Shown here one piece after another: positions 34,350 to 43,962 of a DNA stretch of 64,000 nucleotides (within the stretch, counting starts at the first letter, position 1; every line of letters starts with the position of its first letter). This DNA is from Pseudomonas sp. LRP2-20 (GTDB lineage: Bacteria > Pseudomonadota > Gammaproteobacteria > Pseudomonadales > Pseudomonadaceae), in assembly GCF_024349685.1 (NCBI RefSeq), contig NZ_AP025944.1:2920001-2984000 (forward strand), read 5' to 3'. The notes beneath the pieces were generated by a model. It worked only from the letters and a program-made list of their open reading frames with translations, was not told the DNA's origin and did no database searches. Both the position numbers and the translations under genes were made by a program.

Positions 34350-34480
34350 TCTGTGGGAGCTGCGCTTGGCGGCGATGGGCCGCACAGCGGCCCCAGGGTT
34401 GTCGGGGCTTCAAAAATCCTGCAGGTAACAGGCGAGGGCTTTGCCCTCGATCGCCGGCAAGCGCGGCTCCCACAGGGGGC
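34350..34480. repeat. Atypical REP-like inverted repeat
   Basis: GTGGGAGCTGCGCTTG at 34352-34367 is opposed by CAAGCGCGGCTCCCAC at 34458-34473. In between are smaller hairpins (GGGCCGCACAGCGGCCC and GAGGGCTTTGCCCTC). It lies between the OprD gene and the gluconate dehydrogenase operon and probably separates the two units. Confidence 0.65.
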
Positions 34481-34509
34481 CGTGTCAAGGTGCAAGATGT
34501 CGCAGGCTC

Positions 34510-34523
34510 TGAAACCGGTTTCA
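34510..34523. promoter_or_regulatory. PtxS operator upstream of gluconate 2-dehydrogenase
   Basis: TGAAACCGGTTTCA is a perfect 14-bp palindrome identical to the PtxS site described in Pseudomonas, 98 bases before the start of the gamma subunit gene. Identical sites lie at 38611 and 39726. PtxS represses until 2-ketogluconate binds. Confidence 0.9.
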
Positions 34524-34621
34524 AAAGATGTCCAAACCAGCTAGATTACGCCGTTTTTCCGGCCTGACCGGACACCAGATGGCGCAACCCAAGGCCGCCC
34601 CAATGCCGATGAGGACTAGAA

Positions 34622-35356
34622 ATGCCTGAGCATGCCCCCGACAACCCGCGCCGGGACTTCCTGCGCAAGACCCTGACCTTGATCCCGGTGGTCACCGTGG
34701 CCAGTACCGGCCTCGGTGCCAGTCAGTTGCTGGCCGAGCCTGTGCGCGAACCCAAGGTGCCGGCCACACCCCCGGCTGGCAACTATCAGCCGACCTTTTT
34801 CACCGCCGAAGAGTGGGCGTTCCTGCAAGCGGCCGTGTCGCGCATCATTCCCGCTGACGAACTCGGCCCCGGTGCACTGGAAGCTGGCGCTGCCGAATTC
34901 ATCGACCGCCAGATGAACACCCCTTACGCCACCGGCGCCCAGTGGTACATGCAAGGCCCGTTCAAGGCCGACGCCGCCCCGGAGCTCGGCTACCAGCTGC
35001 AACTCAGCCCGCAACAGATCTACCGCTTAGGGATAGCCGCCACGGAGGCCTGGAGCAAAAACGCCAGCGGTAAAACCTTTGCCGAGCAAGATAGCGCTAC
35101 CCGAGACAGGATTCTCGGCAAGATCGAAGCCGGTGAGATCGTTTTCGAGCAGTTGCCGGCCAAGGTGTTCTTCAGCCTGCTGGTGCAGAACACCCGCGAA
35201 GGCTTCTTCTGCGACCCGATTCACGGCGGCAACAAAGGCATGGTCGGCTGGACGCAGATCGGCTTCCCAGGTGCCCGGGCAGATTTCATGGACTGGGTCG
35301 AGCGCAACGCGCCATACCCGTTCCCGGCAGTTTCGATTCGTGGCGAGAGGGCGTAA
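34622..35356 (+). CDS. Gluconate 2-dehydrogenase, gamma (small) subunit
   Basis: A 244-aa subunit of the membrane-bound gluconate 2-dehydrogenase, which oxidises gluconate to 2-ketogluconate in the periplasm. The N-terminus has a twin-arginine signal (NPRRDFLRK, Arg10-Arg11) and a hydrophobic core ending near LLAEP. FFTAEEWAFLQAAVSRIIPA is typical of gluconate dehydrogenase subunit 3. The complex folds before Tat export, with this subunit carrying the FAD subunit. First gene of a three-gene operon with a PtxS operator upstream; the FAD subunit starts three bases after its stop. Confidence 0.92.
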   Translation: MPEHAPDNPRRDFLRKTLTLIPVVTVASTGLGASQLLAEPVREPKVPATPPAGNYQPTFFTAEEWAFLQAAVSRIIPADELGPGALEAGAAEFIDRQMNTPYATGAQWYMQGPFKADAAPELGYQLQLSPQQIYRLGIAATEAWSKNASGKTFAEQDSATRDRILGKIEAGEIVFEQLPAKVFFSLLVQNTREGFFCDPIHGGNKGMVGWTQIGFPGARADFMDWVERNAPYPFPAVSIRGERA

Positions 35357-35359
35357 GGC

Positions 35360-37144
35360 ATGGCCAATGCAATGAAGAAGGCTGACGTGGTGATTGTCGG
35401 CTTCGGCTGGGCCGGCGCAATCATGGCCAAGGAGCTCACCGAAGCCGGGCTGCAGGTGGTGGCGCTGGAGCGCGGGCCGATGCAGGACACCTACCCGGAT
35501 GGCAGCTACCCGCAGGTGATCGACGAGCTGACCTACAGCGTGCGCAAGAAGCTGTTCGTCGATGTGTCGAAAGAAACCGTCACCATCCGCCACAGCGTCA
35601 ACGATGTTGCGCTGCCCAACCGCCAGCTCGGCGCCTTCCTGCCGGGCAAGGGCGTTGGCGGTGCGGGCCTGCACTGGTCGGGCGTGCACTTTCGGGTCGA
35701 CCCGATGGAGCTGCGCATGCGCAGCCACTACGAGGAGCGCTACGGCAAGCGCTTCATCCCCGAAGACATGACCATCCAGGACTTCGGCGTCAGCTACGAG
35801 GAGCTCGAGCCGCATTTCGACTTCGCCGAGAAGGTCTTCGGCACCTCGGGCCAGGCCTGGACCGTCAAGGGCAAGCGGGTGGGCGAAGGGAAGGGCGGCA
35901 ACCCCTACGCGCCTGACCGCTCCAACCCGTTCCCGCTGGAATCGCAAAAGAACGTGGTGTCGGCCAAGCTGTTCGAAAAGGCCGCCGCCAGCCTCGGCTA
36001 CAAACCCTACAACTTGCCGTCGGCCAACACCTCCGGGCCGTACACCAACCCGTACGGCGCGCAGATGGGCCCGTGCAACTTCTGCGGCTTCTGCAGCGGC
36101 TACGTCTGCTACATGTACTCCAAGGCCTCGCCGAACGTGAACATCCTGCCGGCGCTGCGCCAGGTGCCGAACTTCGAACTGCGCGCCAACGCCCACGTGC
36201 TGCGGGTGAACCTTGACGACAGCAAGCGCAAGGCCACCGGTGTGACCTACATCGATGCCCAGGGCCGCGAAGTGGAGCAACCGGCGGACATCGTCATCCT
36301 TGCCGCCTTCCAGTTCAACAACGTGCGCCTGATGCTGCTGTCCGGCATCGGCAAGCCTTACGATCCGGTCAAGAACGAAGGGGTGGTCGGGCGCAACTTT
36401 GCCTACCAGAACATGGGCACGGTCAAGGCGTTCTTCGACAAGGACACCTACACCAACAACTTCATCGGTGCTGGCGGCAACGGCGTGGCCATCGACGACT
36501 TCAACGCCGACAACTTCGACCATGGGCCGCACGGCTTCGTCGGTGGCTCGCCGATGTGGGTCAACCAGGCCGGCAGCCGGCCGATCGCCGGGGTCGCCAA
36601 CCCGCCGGGCACCCCGGCCTGGGGCAGCGCCTGGAAGAAGGCCACCGCCGACTACTACACCCACCAGGTGTCGATGGACGCCCACGGTGCGCACCAGTCC
36701 TACCGCGGTAACTACCTTGACCTCGACCCGACCTACCGCGATGCCTACGGCCAGCCGCTGCTGCGCATGACCTTCGACTGGCAAGAGAACGACATCAGGA
36801 TGAACCAGTTCATGGTCGACAAGCTGAGCAAGATCGCCCAGGCGATGAACCCCAAGTCCATTGCCATCCTCGGCAAGAAGGTCAAGGAGCACTTCAACAC
36901 CGCCAGCTACCAGACCACCCACCTCAACGGTGGCGCGATCATGGGCAGCGACCCTGCAACCAGCGCCCTGAACCGCTACCTGCAGAGCTGGGACGTGCAC
37001 AACGTGTTTGTCCCCGGTGCTTCGGCGTTCCCCCAGGGCCTGGGCTACAACCCCACGGGCCTGGTAGCCGCGCTGACCTACTGGTCGGCCCGGGCGATCC
37101 GCGAGCAGTACCTGAAGAACCCCGGCCCGCTGGTCCAGGCTTGA
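35360..37144 (+). CDS. Gluconate 2-dehydrogenase, FAD-containing catalytic subunit (GMC family)
   Basis: A 594-aa flavoprotein. The FAD-binding motif DVVIVGFGWAGAIMAKEL starts at residue 9, LPGKGVGGAGLHWSGVHFRV is the GMC-type second motif, and a Cys-rich loop GPCNFCGFCSGYVCYMYSKA is characteristic of gluconate dehydrogenases. The catalytic region near the C-terminus has HLNGGAIMGSDPATSALNRY. It has no signal of its own and is co-exported with the Tat-bearing gamma subunit. Electrons pass to the cytochrome c subunit encoded next, six bases downstream. Confidence 0.94.
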   Translation: MANAMKKADVVIVGFGWAGAIMAKELTEAGLQVVALERGPMQDTYPDGSYPQVIDELTYSVRKKLFVDVSKETVTIRHSVNDVALPNRQLGAFLPGKGVGGAGLHWSGVHFRVDPMELRMRSHYEERYGKRFIPEDMTIQDFGVSYEELEPHFDFAEKVFGTSGQAWTVKGKRVGEGKGGNPYAPDRSNPFPLESQKNVVSAKLFEKAAASLGYKPYNLPSANTSGPYTNPYGAQMGPCNFCGFCSGYVCYMYSKASPNVNILPALRQVPNFELRANAHVLRVNLDDSKRKATGVTYIDAQGREVEQPADIVILAAFQFNNVRLMLLSGIGKPYDPVKNEGVVGRNFAYQNMGTVKAFFDKDTYTNNFIGAGGNGVAIDDFNADNFDHGPHGFVGGSPMWVNQAGSRPIAGVANPPGTPAWGSAWKKATADYYTHQVSMDAHGAHQSYRGNYLDLDPTYRDAYGQPLLRMTFDWQENDIRMNQFMVDKLSKIAQAMNPKSIAILGKKVKEHFNTASYQTTHLNGGAIMGSDPATSALNRYLQSWDVHNVFVPGASAFPQGLGYNPTGLVAALTYWSARAIREQYLKNPGPLVQA

Positions 37145-37150
37145 GGAGCG

Positions 37151-38395
37151 ATGAACATGAAGAACCTGTTGATCGCAACCCTGCTGCTGGGCGCCACCGC
37201 CGCAGCCCAGGCCGACGATGCCTTGGTGAAGAAGGGCGAATACCTGGCCCGCGCGGGTGACTGCGTGGCCTGCCATACCGCCAAGGGCGGCCAGCCCTTT
37301 GCCGGTGGGTTGCCGATGCAAACCCCGATCGGCACGGTGTATTCCACCAACATCACGCCCCACGCCAGCGGCATCGGCCAGTACAGCTTCACCGACTTCG
37401 ACCAGGCCGTGCGCAAAGGCATCGCCAAGGACGGCAGCACCTTGTACCCGGCCATGCCGTACCCGTCCTATGCACGGGTCAGCGACGACGACATGCAGGC
37501 GCTGTATGCGTACTTCATGCACGGCGTCGAGCCGGTCGCGCAGGCCAACAAGCCGACCGATATCCCCTGGCCGTTGAGCATGCGCTGGCCGCTGTCGATC
37601 TGGCGCGGGCTGTTCGCCCCCGAGGTGCAAGCCTGGCAGGCCCCAGCCGCTGCAGACCCGGTGGTCAGTCGTGGCGCCTACCTGGTCGAAGGCCTGGGCC
37701 ACTGTGGCGCCTGCCACACCCCGCGCGCCCTGACCATGCAGGAAAAGGCGCTGAGCCCCGCGGACGGCGAGCAGTTCCTGGCTGGCAGTGCGCCGTTGGA
37801 AGGCTGGATCGCCAAGAACCTGCGTGGCGACTACAAGGACGGCCTGGGCAGCTGGAGCGAGGCGCAGCTGGTGCAGTTCCTCAAGACGGGGCGCAGCGAC
37901 CGCAGCGCGGTGTTCGGCGGCATGAGCGATGTGGTCGAACACAGCATGCAGCACCTGAGCGACGCCGACCTGACCGCCATCGCCCGCTACCTGAAGACCC
38001 TGCCGCCGAGCGATCCGAACGACAAGCCGCACGTGTATGACAAGCAGGTGGCCGATGCCTTGTGGCAGGGCGACGACAGCAAGCCGGGGGCGTCGGTGTA
38101 CATCGACAACTGCGCGGCTTGCCACCGTACCGATGGCCATGGCTATACCCGGGTGTTCCCGGCCCTGGCGGGCAACCCGGTGGTGCAGACGGCGGATGCC
38201 ACCTCGCTGATCCATGTGGTGCTGGCGGGCGGCACGGTGCCGGCGACCCATACGGCGCCGTCGAACTTCACCATGCCGGCGTTCGGCTGGCGCCTGAGCG
38301 ACCAGGAAGTGGCGGATGTGGTCAATTTCATTCGCACTAGCTGGGGTAACCAGGGCAGTGCGGTCAGCGCCGCTGATGTGAAGCAGCTGCGGTAA
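37151..38395 (+). CDS. Gluconate 2-dehydrogenase, triheme cytochrome c subunit
   Basis: A 414-aa secreted cytochrome. The signal peptide ends AQA before DDALVKKGEYLARAGD. Three CxxCH heme sites are visible: CVACH at 38-42, CGACH at 185-189 and CAACH at 321-325. It takes electrons from the FAD subunit and passes them to ubiquinone or the terminal oxidase chain. GGAG before the ATG at 37151 is a good ribosome-binding site. It is the last gene of the operon, followed by a REP pair. Confidence 0.94.
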   Translation: MNMKNLLIATLLLGATAAAQADDALVKKGEYLARAGDCVACHTAKGGQPFAGGLPMQTPIGTVYSTNITPHASGIGQYSFTDFDQAVRKGIAKDGSTLYPAMPYPSYARVSDDDMQALYAYFMHGVEPVAQANKPTDIPWPLSMRWPLSIWRGLFAPEVQAWQAPAAADPVVSRGAYLVEGLGHCGACHTPRALTMQEKALSPADGEQFLAGSAPLEGWIAKNLRGDYKDGLGSWSEAQLVQFLKTGRSDRSAVFGGMSDVVEHSMQHLSDADLTAIARYLKTLPPSDPNDKPHVYDKQVADALWQGDDSKPGASVYIDNCAACHRTDGHGYTRVFPALAGNPVVQTADATSLIHVVLAGGTVPATHTAPSNFTMPAFGWRLSDQEVADVVNFIRTSWGNQGSAVSAADVKQLR

Positions 38396-38411
38396 CTGCA
38401 GCGCTGTAACT

Positions 38412-38486
38412 CTGTGGGAGCGGGTTTACCCGCGAATGCGTTGTTGAACCCGACATCGCATTCGCGGGTGAACCCGCTCCCACACC
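38412..38486. repeat. REP pair
   Basis: GTGGGAGCGGGTTTACCCGC from 38415 and the opposed TTCGCGGGTGAACCCGCTCC from 38461 follow the gluconate dehydrogenase operon. They separate it from ptxS. Confidence 0.85.
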
Positions 38487-38582
38487 GTCTGGTGTCAACC
38501 TTGAGTATTTAAATCAATAGGTTATTGCACACACTTCTTGCCTTACCTCACTCTCCTTGTGACACTCCCGGCAAAAGTCAGG

Positions 38583-38611
38583 TTGACGAACGCGCAAGGT
38601 TTTGCTGTATT
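38583..38611 (+). promoter_or_regulatory. Sigma70-like promoter of ptxS
   Basis: TTGACG (38583-38588) and TGTATT (38606-38611) are spaced by 17 bases. The PtxS operator begins at 38611, touching the -10 box, so a bound repressor would block RNA polymerase. This is the geometry expected for autorepression. Confidence 0.6.
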
Positions 38612-38624
38612 GAAACCGGTTTCA
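38611..38624. promoter_or_regulatory. PtxS operator upstream of ptxS
   Basis: TGAAACCGGTTTCA, identical to the sites at 34510 and 39726, sits 36 bases before the ptxS ATG and directly downstream of a -10-like TGTATT. It implies that ptxS represses itself. Confidence 0.9.
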
Positions 38625-38660
38625 TTCGCCGTCACCCAAAACAATCACAAGGGACCCGCA

Positions 38661-39683
38661 ATGACCGATTCACCCTCCAATGCCCGCGAGCGGGTGACCA
38701 TCAGCGAAGTGGCACGTGTGGCCGGTGTGTCCAAGGCCACGGTCTCGCGCTACATCGGCGGCGATCGCCAGCTGCTGGCCGAAGCCACCGCCAAGCGCCT
38801 GGAACAGGTCATCGAACGTCTGGGCTACCGGCCCAACCAAATGGCCCGCGGCCTCAAGCGTGGGCAGACACGCCTGATCGGCATGCTCGTGGCTGACATT
38901 CTCAACCCCTATTCAGTGGCCGTGATGCATGGCGTGGAAACCGCATGCCGCCAGCACGGCTACAGCCTGGTGGTGTGCAACACCAACCGCGACGACGAGC
39001 AGGAGCGCCACCACCTGACGGCCTTGCAGTCCTACAACGTCGAAGGGCTGATCGTGAACACCCTCGGCCGCCATCCCGGCGAACTGCTCAACCTGCAGCG
39101 CGACATCCCCATGGTGCTGGTCGACCGGCAACTGCCGGAGCTCAAGGTCGACCTGGTCGGCCTGGACAACGCCGATGCCATCGAGCAGGCGCTGGACCAC
39201 CTGCAGGCGCAAGGCTACCGCGATATTCTCGCGGTCACCGAACCGCTCGACGGCACCAGCTCGCGCCTGGAGCGGGTACAGGCGTTCACCGCATCGATCA
39301 GCAACCGCAACGGCATGCGCCAGCAACTGCTGGAAGTCGACGCCGGCCTGCCGGCCAAGCTCGGCGCCTTTCTTGCCAGCAAGGGCCACGGGCCGCAGGC
39401 GATCTTCACCTTCAACGGCGTGGCCACCCTGGCGGTTACCCGCGTGTTGCACGATTCGGGCTGCAAGCTGTTCAGCGAGGTGGGCCTGATCGCCCTCGAT
39501 GAACTGGACTGGTACCCCTTGGTCGGCAGCGGCATCACGGCACTGGCCCAGCCCACCGAGCGCATCGGCGTGGCCGCTTTCGAGTGCCTGCTCGAACGCC
39601 TGCGCGGTAGCCACGACGCGCCTCGACGCATTGATTTCAAGGCCACGCTGATCACCCGAGGTTCTACCCAGGCACATCAATAA
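38661..39683 (+). CDS. ptxS: LacI-family repressor PtxS
   Basis: A 340-aa repressor of 2-ketogluconate use. The N-terminal LacI helix-turn-helix reads [20 protein letters not shown], with hinge helix sequence [16 protein letters not shown], followed by a periplasmic-binding-like effector domain. In Pseudomonas PtxS releases DNA when it binds 2-ketogluconate. The start ATG at 38661 gives [12 protein letters not shown]; the frame is open upstream through the operator, which cannot be coding. It sits between the gluconate dehydrogenase and kgu operons, and the perfect TGAAACCGGTTTCA sites before all three units make them one regulon. Confidence 0.94.
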   Translation: MTDSPSNARERVTISEVARVAGVSKATVSRYIGGDRQLLAEATAKRLEQVIERLGYRPNQMARGLKRGQTRLIGMLVADILNPYSVAVMHGVETACRQHGYSLVVCNTNRDDEQERHHLTALQSYNVEGLIVNTLGRHPGELLNLQRDIPMVLVDRQLPELKVDLVGLDNADAIEQALDHLQAQGYRDILAVTEPLDGTSSRLERVQAFTASISNRNGMRQQLLEVDAGLPAKLGAFLASKGHGPQAIFTFNGVATLAVTRVLHDSGCKLFSEVGLIALDELDWYPLVGSGITALAQPTERIGVAAFECLLERLRGSHDAPRRIDFKATLITRGSTQAHQ

Positions 39684-39687
39684 CCTG

Positions 39688-39706
39688 CGGGCAGCAGGGC
39701 TGCCCG
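39688..39706 (+). terminator. Hairpin after ptxS
   Basis: CGGGCAG and CTGCCCG form a perfect 7-bp stem with a five-base loop, four bases after the ptxS stop. No strong T-tract follows, so it may be a weak terminator between ptxS and kguE. Confidence 0.45.
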
Positions 39707-39725
39707 TGCTACTGCAGCTAAAAAA

Positions 39726-39739
39726 TGAAACCGGTTTCA
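39726..39739. promoter_or_regulatory. PtxS operator upstream of kguE
   Basis: TGAAACCGGTTTCA, identical to the other two sites, ends 14 bases before the kguE ATG and so overlaps the promoter-to-leader region of the kgu operon. Confidence 0.9.
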
Positions 39740-39753
39740 TAAGGACAACAACA

Positions 39754-40539
39754 ATGTACGCGAACCCCGTTTCCATCAGCCTCTCCAGCTACGGCGCCGA
39801 CCTTGTGCGGCAACGCGGCCAGTTGAGTTTTGTCGAACTGCTGGCGGCTGCCGGCGCCAGGCGCATCGAACTGCGCGAAGAGTTGTTTGACGAAGCGCCC
39901 GACACTGTCGCGCTTTCGGCAGCGATCGCCGGGGCAGGGCTGGAGTGTCTGTATTCCTCGCCACTGGAACTGTGGACGGCGCAAGGCCAGCCAGACCCAC
40001 GCCTGCCTGCGAAACTGGCGCTGGCAAGGGCGTTGGGCGCCGTGGCGCTGAAGGTTTCACTGGGGCATTACCATGAGCAATGCGATGTCAGTGCGTTGCA
40101 GGCACTGCTGCACGAGGGGGCCCCTGTGTTGCTGGTGGAGAATGACCAGACCCCACAAGGTGGGCGTATCGAGCCGCTGCTGCGTTTCTTCCAGCAAGCG
40201 CAGGGTTGGGGGCTGCCGCTGGGCATGACCTTCGACATCGGCAACTGGCGGTGGCAGGGAGAGTCCGCGTTGCAAGCCGCCCGCCAGCTTGGCCGCTGGG
40301 TGCGTTACGTGCACTGCAAGGCGGTGCAGCAAGGCGCAGATGGCCGCTTGCACGCTACGGCGCCGAAGGCTGCCGACCTGCTGGCCTGGGCGGCGCTGTT
40401 CGATGAATTCAGCCCCGGCCTGGTGCGTGCGGTCGAATACCCGTTGGTCAGCGATGACCTGCTGGCGCTGACCCGCGCCCAGGTACACAACCTGGCAAGA
40501 CTGGGGCTGGGGATGAACGAGGAGGTAAGCCATGCTTGA
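39754..40539 (+). CDS. kguE: KguE, sugar-phosphate-isomerase/epimerase-like protein of the 2-ketogluconate operon
   Basis: A 261-aa xylose-isomerase-like TIM-barrel protein (AP endonuclease 2 superfamily). The barrel strands show [46 protein letters not shown] and [10 protein letters not shown]. It is the first gene of the kguEKTD operon in Pseudomonas. Its exact reaction is not established; an isomerase or epimerase step on a ketogluconate is assumed. The ATG at 39754 lies 14 bases after the PtxS operator. Its end overlaps kguK by 8 bases. Confidence 0.9.
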   Translation: MYANPVSISLSSYGADLVRQRGQLSFVELLAAAGARRIELREELFDEAPDTVALSAAIAGAGLECLYSSPLELWTAQGQPDPRLPAKLALARALGAVALKVSLGHYHEQCDVSALQALLHEGAPVLLVENDQTPQGGRIEPLLRFFQQAQGWGLPLGMTFDIGNWRWQGESALQAARQLGRWVRYVHCKAVQQGADGRLHATAPKAADLLAWAALFDEFSPGLVRAVEYPLVSDDLLALTRAQVHNLARLGLGMNEEVSHA

Positions 40540-41482
40540 GCATGACGTGCTGTGTTTCGGCGAGACCATGGCCATGTTCGTCGCCGAACAGGCCGGCGAC
40601 CTGGCCAGCGTCGGCAGCTTCGGCAAACGCATCGCCGGCGCCGACAGCAACGTTGCCATTGGCCTGGCCCGGCTGGGTTTTCGCGTGCGCTGGCTGAGCC
40701 GGGTAGGCGATGACTCGCTGGGGCGTTTCGTGCTCGCCAGCCTGCGCCAGGAAGGCCTCGATTGCAGCCGCGTCGAGGTCGATGCCAGTCGCCCGACCGG
40801 CTTTCAGCTGAAAAGCCGTTGCGATGATGGCAGCGATCCGGCCGTGGAGTACTTCCGCACCGACTCGGCCGCCAGCCGCCTGTCCACCGCGCTGCTCGAC
40901 CCGGCACTGCTGCAGGCCCGCCATCTGCATGCCACGGGCATTCCTCCGGCGCTGTCGGCCAGCTGCCGGGCACTGTCCCATGCCCTGATCGACGGCATGC
41001 GGGCGGCGGGGCGGAGTGTGTCATTCGACCCGAACCTGCGCCCGTCGCTGTGGCCTGACCGCACGACCATGGTCCGTGAAATCAACGCCCTGGCGATGAA
41101 AGCCCACTGGGTCTTGCCCGGCCTGGAAGAGGGCCGCCTGCTGACTGGCCAGCATACACCCGCCGACATCGCGGCCTTCTACCTCGACCAGGGCGTGGAA
41201 CACGTGGTGATCAAGCTCGGCGATGCAGGGGCCTACTACCGCGATGGCCGAGGCTCGGGGCAGGTCGCCCCGGTACCGGTGGCCAAGGTGGTGGACACCG
41301 TGGGCGCCGGTGATGCCTTTGCCGTCGGTGTGGTCAGCGCGCTGCTCGAAGGCCGCCCGCTGGCCGACGCGGTGGCCCGCGGCAACTGGTGCGGCAGCCG
41401 CGCCGTGCAATCACGTGGCGACATGGAAGGCCTGCCACACCGCTTTGAGCTGCAAGCGCACGAACTGCGCAGAAGTGCCTGA
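40532..41482 (+). CDS. kguK: 2-ketogluconate kinase KguK (PfkB family)
   Basis: A 316-aa cytosolic sugar kinase that phosphorylates 2-ketogluconate to 2-keto-6-phosphogluconate using ATP. PfkB signatures are [19 protein letters not shown] near the N-terminus and [20 protein letters not shown] near the C-terminus, the latter with the catalytic Asp in GAGD and the anion hole. It overlaps kguE by 8 bases, so it is translationally coupled, and it lies 63 bases before kguT. Confidence 0.94.
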   Translation: MLEHDVLCFGETMAMFVAEQAGDLASVGSFGKRIAGADSNVAIGLARLGFRVRWLSRVGDDSLGRFVLASLRQEGLDCSRVEVDASRPTGFQLKSRCDDGSDPAVEYFRTDSAASRLSTALLDPALLQARHLHATGIPPALSASCRALSHALIDGMRAAGRSVSFDPNLRPSLWPDRTTMVREINALAMKAHWVLPGLEEGRLLTGQHTPADIAAFYLDQGVEHVVIKLGDAGAYYRDGRGSGQVAPVPVAKVVDTVGAGDAFAVGVVSALLEGRPLADAVARGNWCGSRAVQSRGDMEGLPHRFELQAHELRRSA

Positions 41483-41545
41483 ACCGCTGAACGCCGGCAT
41501 GCCGGCCCTGTTGCGACAAAAACAACAAGCTCAGGAGAACGTTTC

Positions 41546-42838
41546 ATGCAATCGACTCGCCTCGCACCACGTCGCTGGTGGTACATCATTCCGATCGTCT
41601 TCATCACCTACAGCCTGGCCTACCTGGACCGCGCCAACTACGGCTTTGCTGCTGCCTCGGGCATGGCCGACGACCTGAAGATCACGCCCGTGCTGTCTTC
41701 GCTGTTGGGGGCGCTGTTCTTCCTTGGCTACTTCTTCTTCCAGGTGCCCGGCGCGATCTACGCGCAAAAGCGCAGCGTGAAGAAACTGATTTTCGTCAGC
41801 CTGATCCTCTGGGGCGGCCTGGCGACCCTGACCGGGATGATCAGCAACGTCTACCTGCTGATCGCCATCCGCTTCCTGCTCGGGGTGGTGGAAGCGGCGG
41901 TGATGCCGGCCATACTGGTGTACCTGTGCCATTGGTTCACCCGCGCCGAGCGCTCGCGGGCCAACACCTTCCTGATGCTCGGCAACCCGGTGACCATCCT
42001 GTGGATGTCGGTGGTGTCGGGGTACCTGATCAAGCATTTCGACTGGCGCTGGATGTTCATCATCGAGGGCCTGCCGGCGGTGCTCTGGGCCTTCATCTGG
42101 TGGCGCCTGGTGGATGACCGCCCGGCCCAGGTGACGTGGCTGAGCGAACAGGAAAAGGCCAGCCTGGAGCAGGCCCTGGCGGCCGAGCAGCAAGGTATCA
42201 AACCGGTGAAGAATTACCGCGAGGCGTTCCGCTCGCCCCAGGTGATCGTGCTGTCGCTGCAGTATTTCTGCTGGAGCATCGGTGTGTATGGCTTCGTGCT
42301 GTGGTTGCCGTCGATTCTCAAGCAGGCGGCCAATGTCGATATCGTTGCGGCCGGCTGGCTGGCCTCGGTGCCCTACATGGCGGCCGTGCTGGGCATGATC
42401 GGTGTGTCGTGGGCCTCGGACCGGCTGCAGAAGCGCAAGCGCTTCGTCTGGCCGCCGCTGCTGATCGCTGCGGTGGCGTTCTACGGCTCCTATGCCTTGG
42501 GCACCGAGCACTTCTGGTTGTCCTACGCGCTGCTGGTGATTGCCGGTGCCTGCATGTACGCGCCGTACGGCCCGTTCTTCGCCATCGTGCCGGAGATTCT
42601 GCCGAGCAACGTGGCCGGCGGGGCGATGGCGCTGATCAACAGCATGGGCGCGCTGGGGTCGTTCGGTGGCTCGTGGCTGGTGGGCTATCTCAACGGCGCC
42701 ACGGGTGGCCCGGGCGCCTCTTACCTGTTCATGTCGGGGGCGCTGCTGACTGCTGTCGCCCTGACCGCCGTACTGAAAACCTCACAGACCTCAGGCCGGG
42801 CCAAGCGCGGCGGCCCACGACTGGCCATGAGCCAATAG
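41546..42838 (+). CDS. kguT: 2-ketogluconate transporter KguT (MFS)
   Basis: A 430-aa twelve-helix MFS permease of the ACS family that imports 2-ketogluconate made in the periplasm by the gluconate dehydrogenase. WYIIPIVFITYSLAYLDRAN in helix 1, FFLGYFFFQVPGAIYAQKRS and FLLGVVEAAVMPAILVYL are typical. GCTCAGGAG supplies the ribosome-binding site. It sits between kguK and kguD as in other pseudomonads. Confidence 0.92.
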   Translation: MQSTRLAPRRWWYIIPIVFITYSLAYLDRANYGFAAASGMADDLKITPVLSSLLGALFFLGYFFFQVPGAIYAQKRSVKKLIFVSLILWGGLATLTGMISNVYLLIAIRFLLGVVEAAVMPAILVYLCHWFTRAERSRANTFLMLGNPVTILWMSVVSGYLIKHFDWRWMFIIEGLPAVLWAFIWWRLVDDRPAQVTWLSEQEKASLEQALAAEQQGIKPVKNYREAFRSPQVIVLSLQYFCWSIGVYGFVLWLPSILKQAANVDIVAAGWLASVPYMAAVLGMIGVSWASDRLQKRKRFVWPPLLIAAVAFYGSYALGTEHFWLSYALLVIAGACMYAPYGPFFAIVPEILPSNVAGGAMALINSMGALGSFGGSWLVGYLNGATGGPGASYLFMSGALLTAVALTAVLKTSQTSGRAKRGGPRLAMSQ

Positions 42839-42847
42839 GAAGCTGCA

Positions 42848-43813
42848 ATGAAGAAACGCATCGTCTTGTACAAACGCCTGTCCGACGCCTTGCAGGCAAA
42901 GCTTGAGCAACAGGTGGAGGTGACCTGGGTGGACACCAGCGCCGCGGATGGCCTGGCGCGTCTGCGCGACGCCTTGCCCGGCGCGCATGGCCTGCTGGGC
43001 GCCAGTCTGCGCCTGGACAGCGACTTGCTCGACCTGGCGCCGCAGCTGGAGGTGATTTCCAGTGTGTCGGTTGGGGTCGACAATTACGACATCGCCGACC
43101 TGACACGGCGTGGTGTGATGCTCACCAACACCCCTGACGTGCTCACCGAAACCACGGCCGATACCGGTTTTGCCTTGATCCTGGCTACTGCGCGGCGGGT
43201 GGTCGAGCTGGCCGGTTGGGTTCGCCAGGGGAAATGGCAGGCGAGCCTTGGGCCAGCGCACTTCGGCACCGATGTGCACGGCAAGACCCTGGGCATCGTT
43301 GGCATGGGCCGCATCGGTGAAGCGCTGGCGCGGCGTGGCGCGGCCGGGTTCGGGATGCGCGTGCTGTACCACAGTTCGCGGCCAAAGCCCGACGTGGATG
43401 CGCGTTATGCCGCGCGTTACTGCAGCCTGGACACGCTGTTGGCCGAGGCCGATTACCTGTGCCTGACGGTGCCGCTCAGTGCCAGCACCGAGGGCCTGAT
43501 CGGCGCCCGTGAGCTGGCGCTGATGAAGCCCGAGGCGATCCTGGTGAACATTGCCCGTGGGCGGGTGGTGGATGAGGCAGCGTTGATCGAGGCGCTGCAG
43601 CACAAGCGGATTCGCGGGGCCGGGCTGGATGTGTTCGTACAGGAGCCGTTGGCTGCCGATTCGCCGTTGTTGCAGCTCGATAACGTGGTGGCGACGCCGC
43701 ATATCGGTTCAGCGACCCATGAGACGCGGGAGGCCATGGCCAGGTGTGCGGTAGACAACCTGTTGAGTGCCTTGTCGGGCCACAGACCGCCAAATCTGGT
43801 CAACGACCGCTAA
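42848..43813 (+). CDS. kguD: 2-keto-6-phosphogluconate reductase KguD
   Basis: A 321-aa D-isomer-specific 2-hydroxyacid dehydrogenase that reduces 2-keto-6-phosphogluconate to 6-phosphogluconate, feeding the Entner-Doudoroff route. The nucleotide motif is GIVGMGRIGEALARRG; the catalytic Arg, Glu and His are in VNIARGRVVDEAAL, GLDVFVQEPL and NVVATPHIGSATHET. It follows kguT by nine bases with AGGAAG as ribosome-binding site. It is the last gene of the operon, followed by REP units. Confidence 0.93.
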   Translation: MKKRIVLYKRLSDALQAKLEQQVEVTWVDTSAADGLARLRDALPGAHGLLGASLRLDSDLLDLAPQLEVISSVSVGVDNYDIADLTRRGVMLTNTPDVLTETTADTGFALILATARRVVELAGWVRQGKWQASLGPAHFGTDVHGKTLGIVGMGRIGEALARRGAAGFGMRVLYHSSRPKPDVDARYAARYCSLDTLLAEADYLCLTVPLSASTEGLIGARELALMKPEAILVNIARGRVVDEAALIEALQHKRIRGAGLDVFVQEPLAADSPLLQLDNVVATPHIGSATHETREAMARCAVDNLLSALSGHRPPNLVNDR

Positions 43814-43835
43814 TTAAGCATGGTCAACGCTTCTC

Positions 43836-43936
43836 TGTGGGAGCGGGTTCATCGAGGCGTCGAACCGCCGCGAACACCGGCGAAGCCGGTGCCATGCACC
43901 GTCGCCTTCTTCGCGGGTAAACCCGCTCCCACAGGG
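43836..43936. repeat. REP pair with variant left unit
   Basis: GTGGGAGCGGGTTCATC from 43837 is opposed by TTCGCGGGTAAACCCGCTCC at 43911-43930. Between them is a small hairpin (CACCGGCGAAGCCGGTG). It lies between the convergent kguD and SDR genes. Confidence 0.75.
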
Positions 43937-43962
43937 CGAGTGTCAAGCCTTGAGGTATGGAC

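Noticed and set aside
35027..38251. Very long minus-strand open frame (over 1000 codons) across the gluconate dehydrogenase operon
   Set aside because: It is the antisense shadow of three well-recognised genes in high-GC DNA; its translation is low-complexity (His, Arg, Val, Gly) and has no domain.
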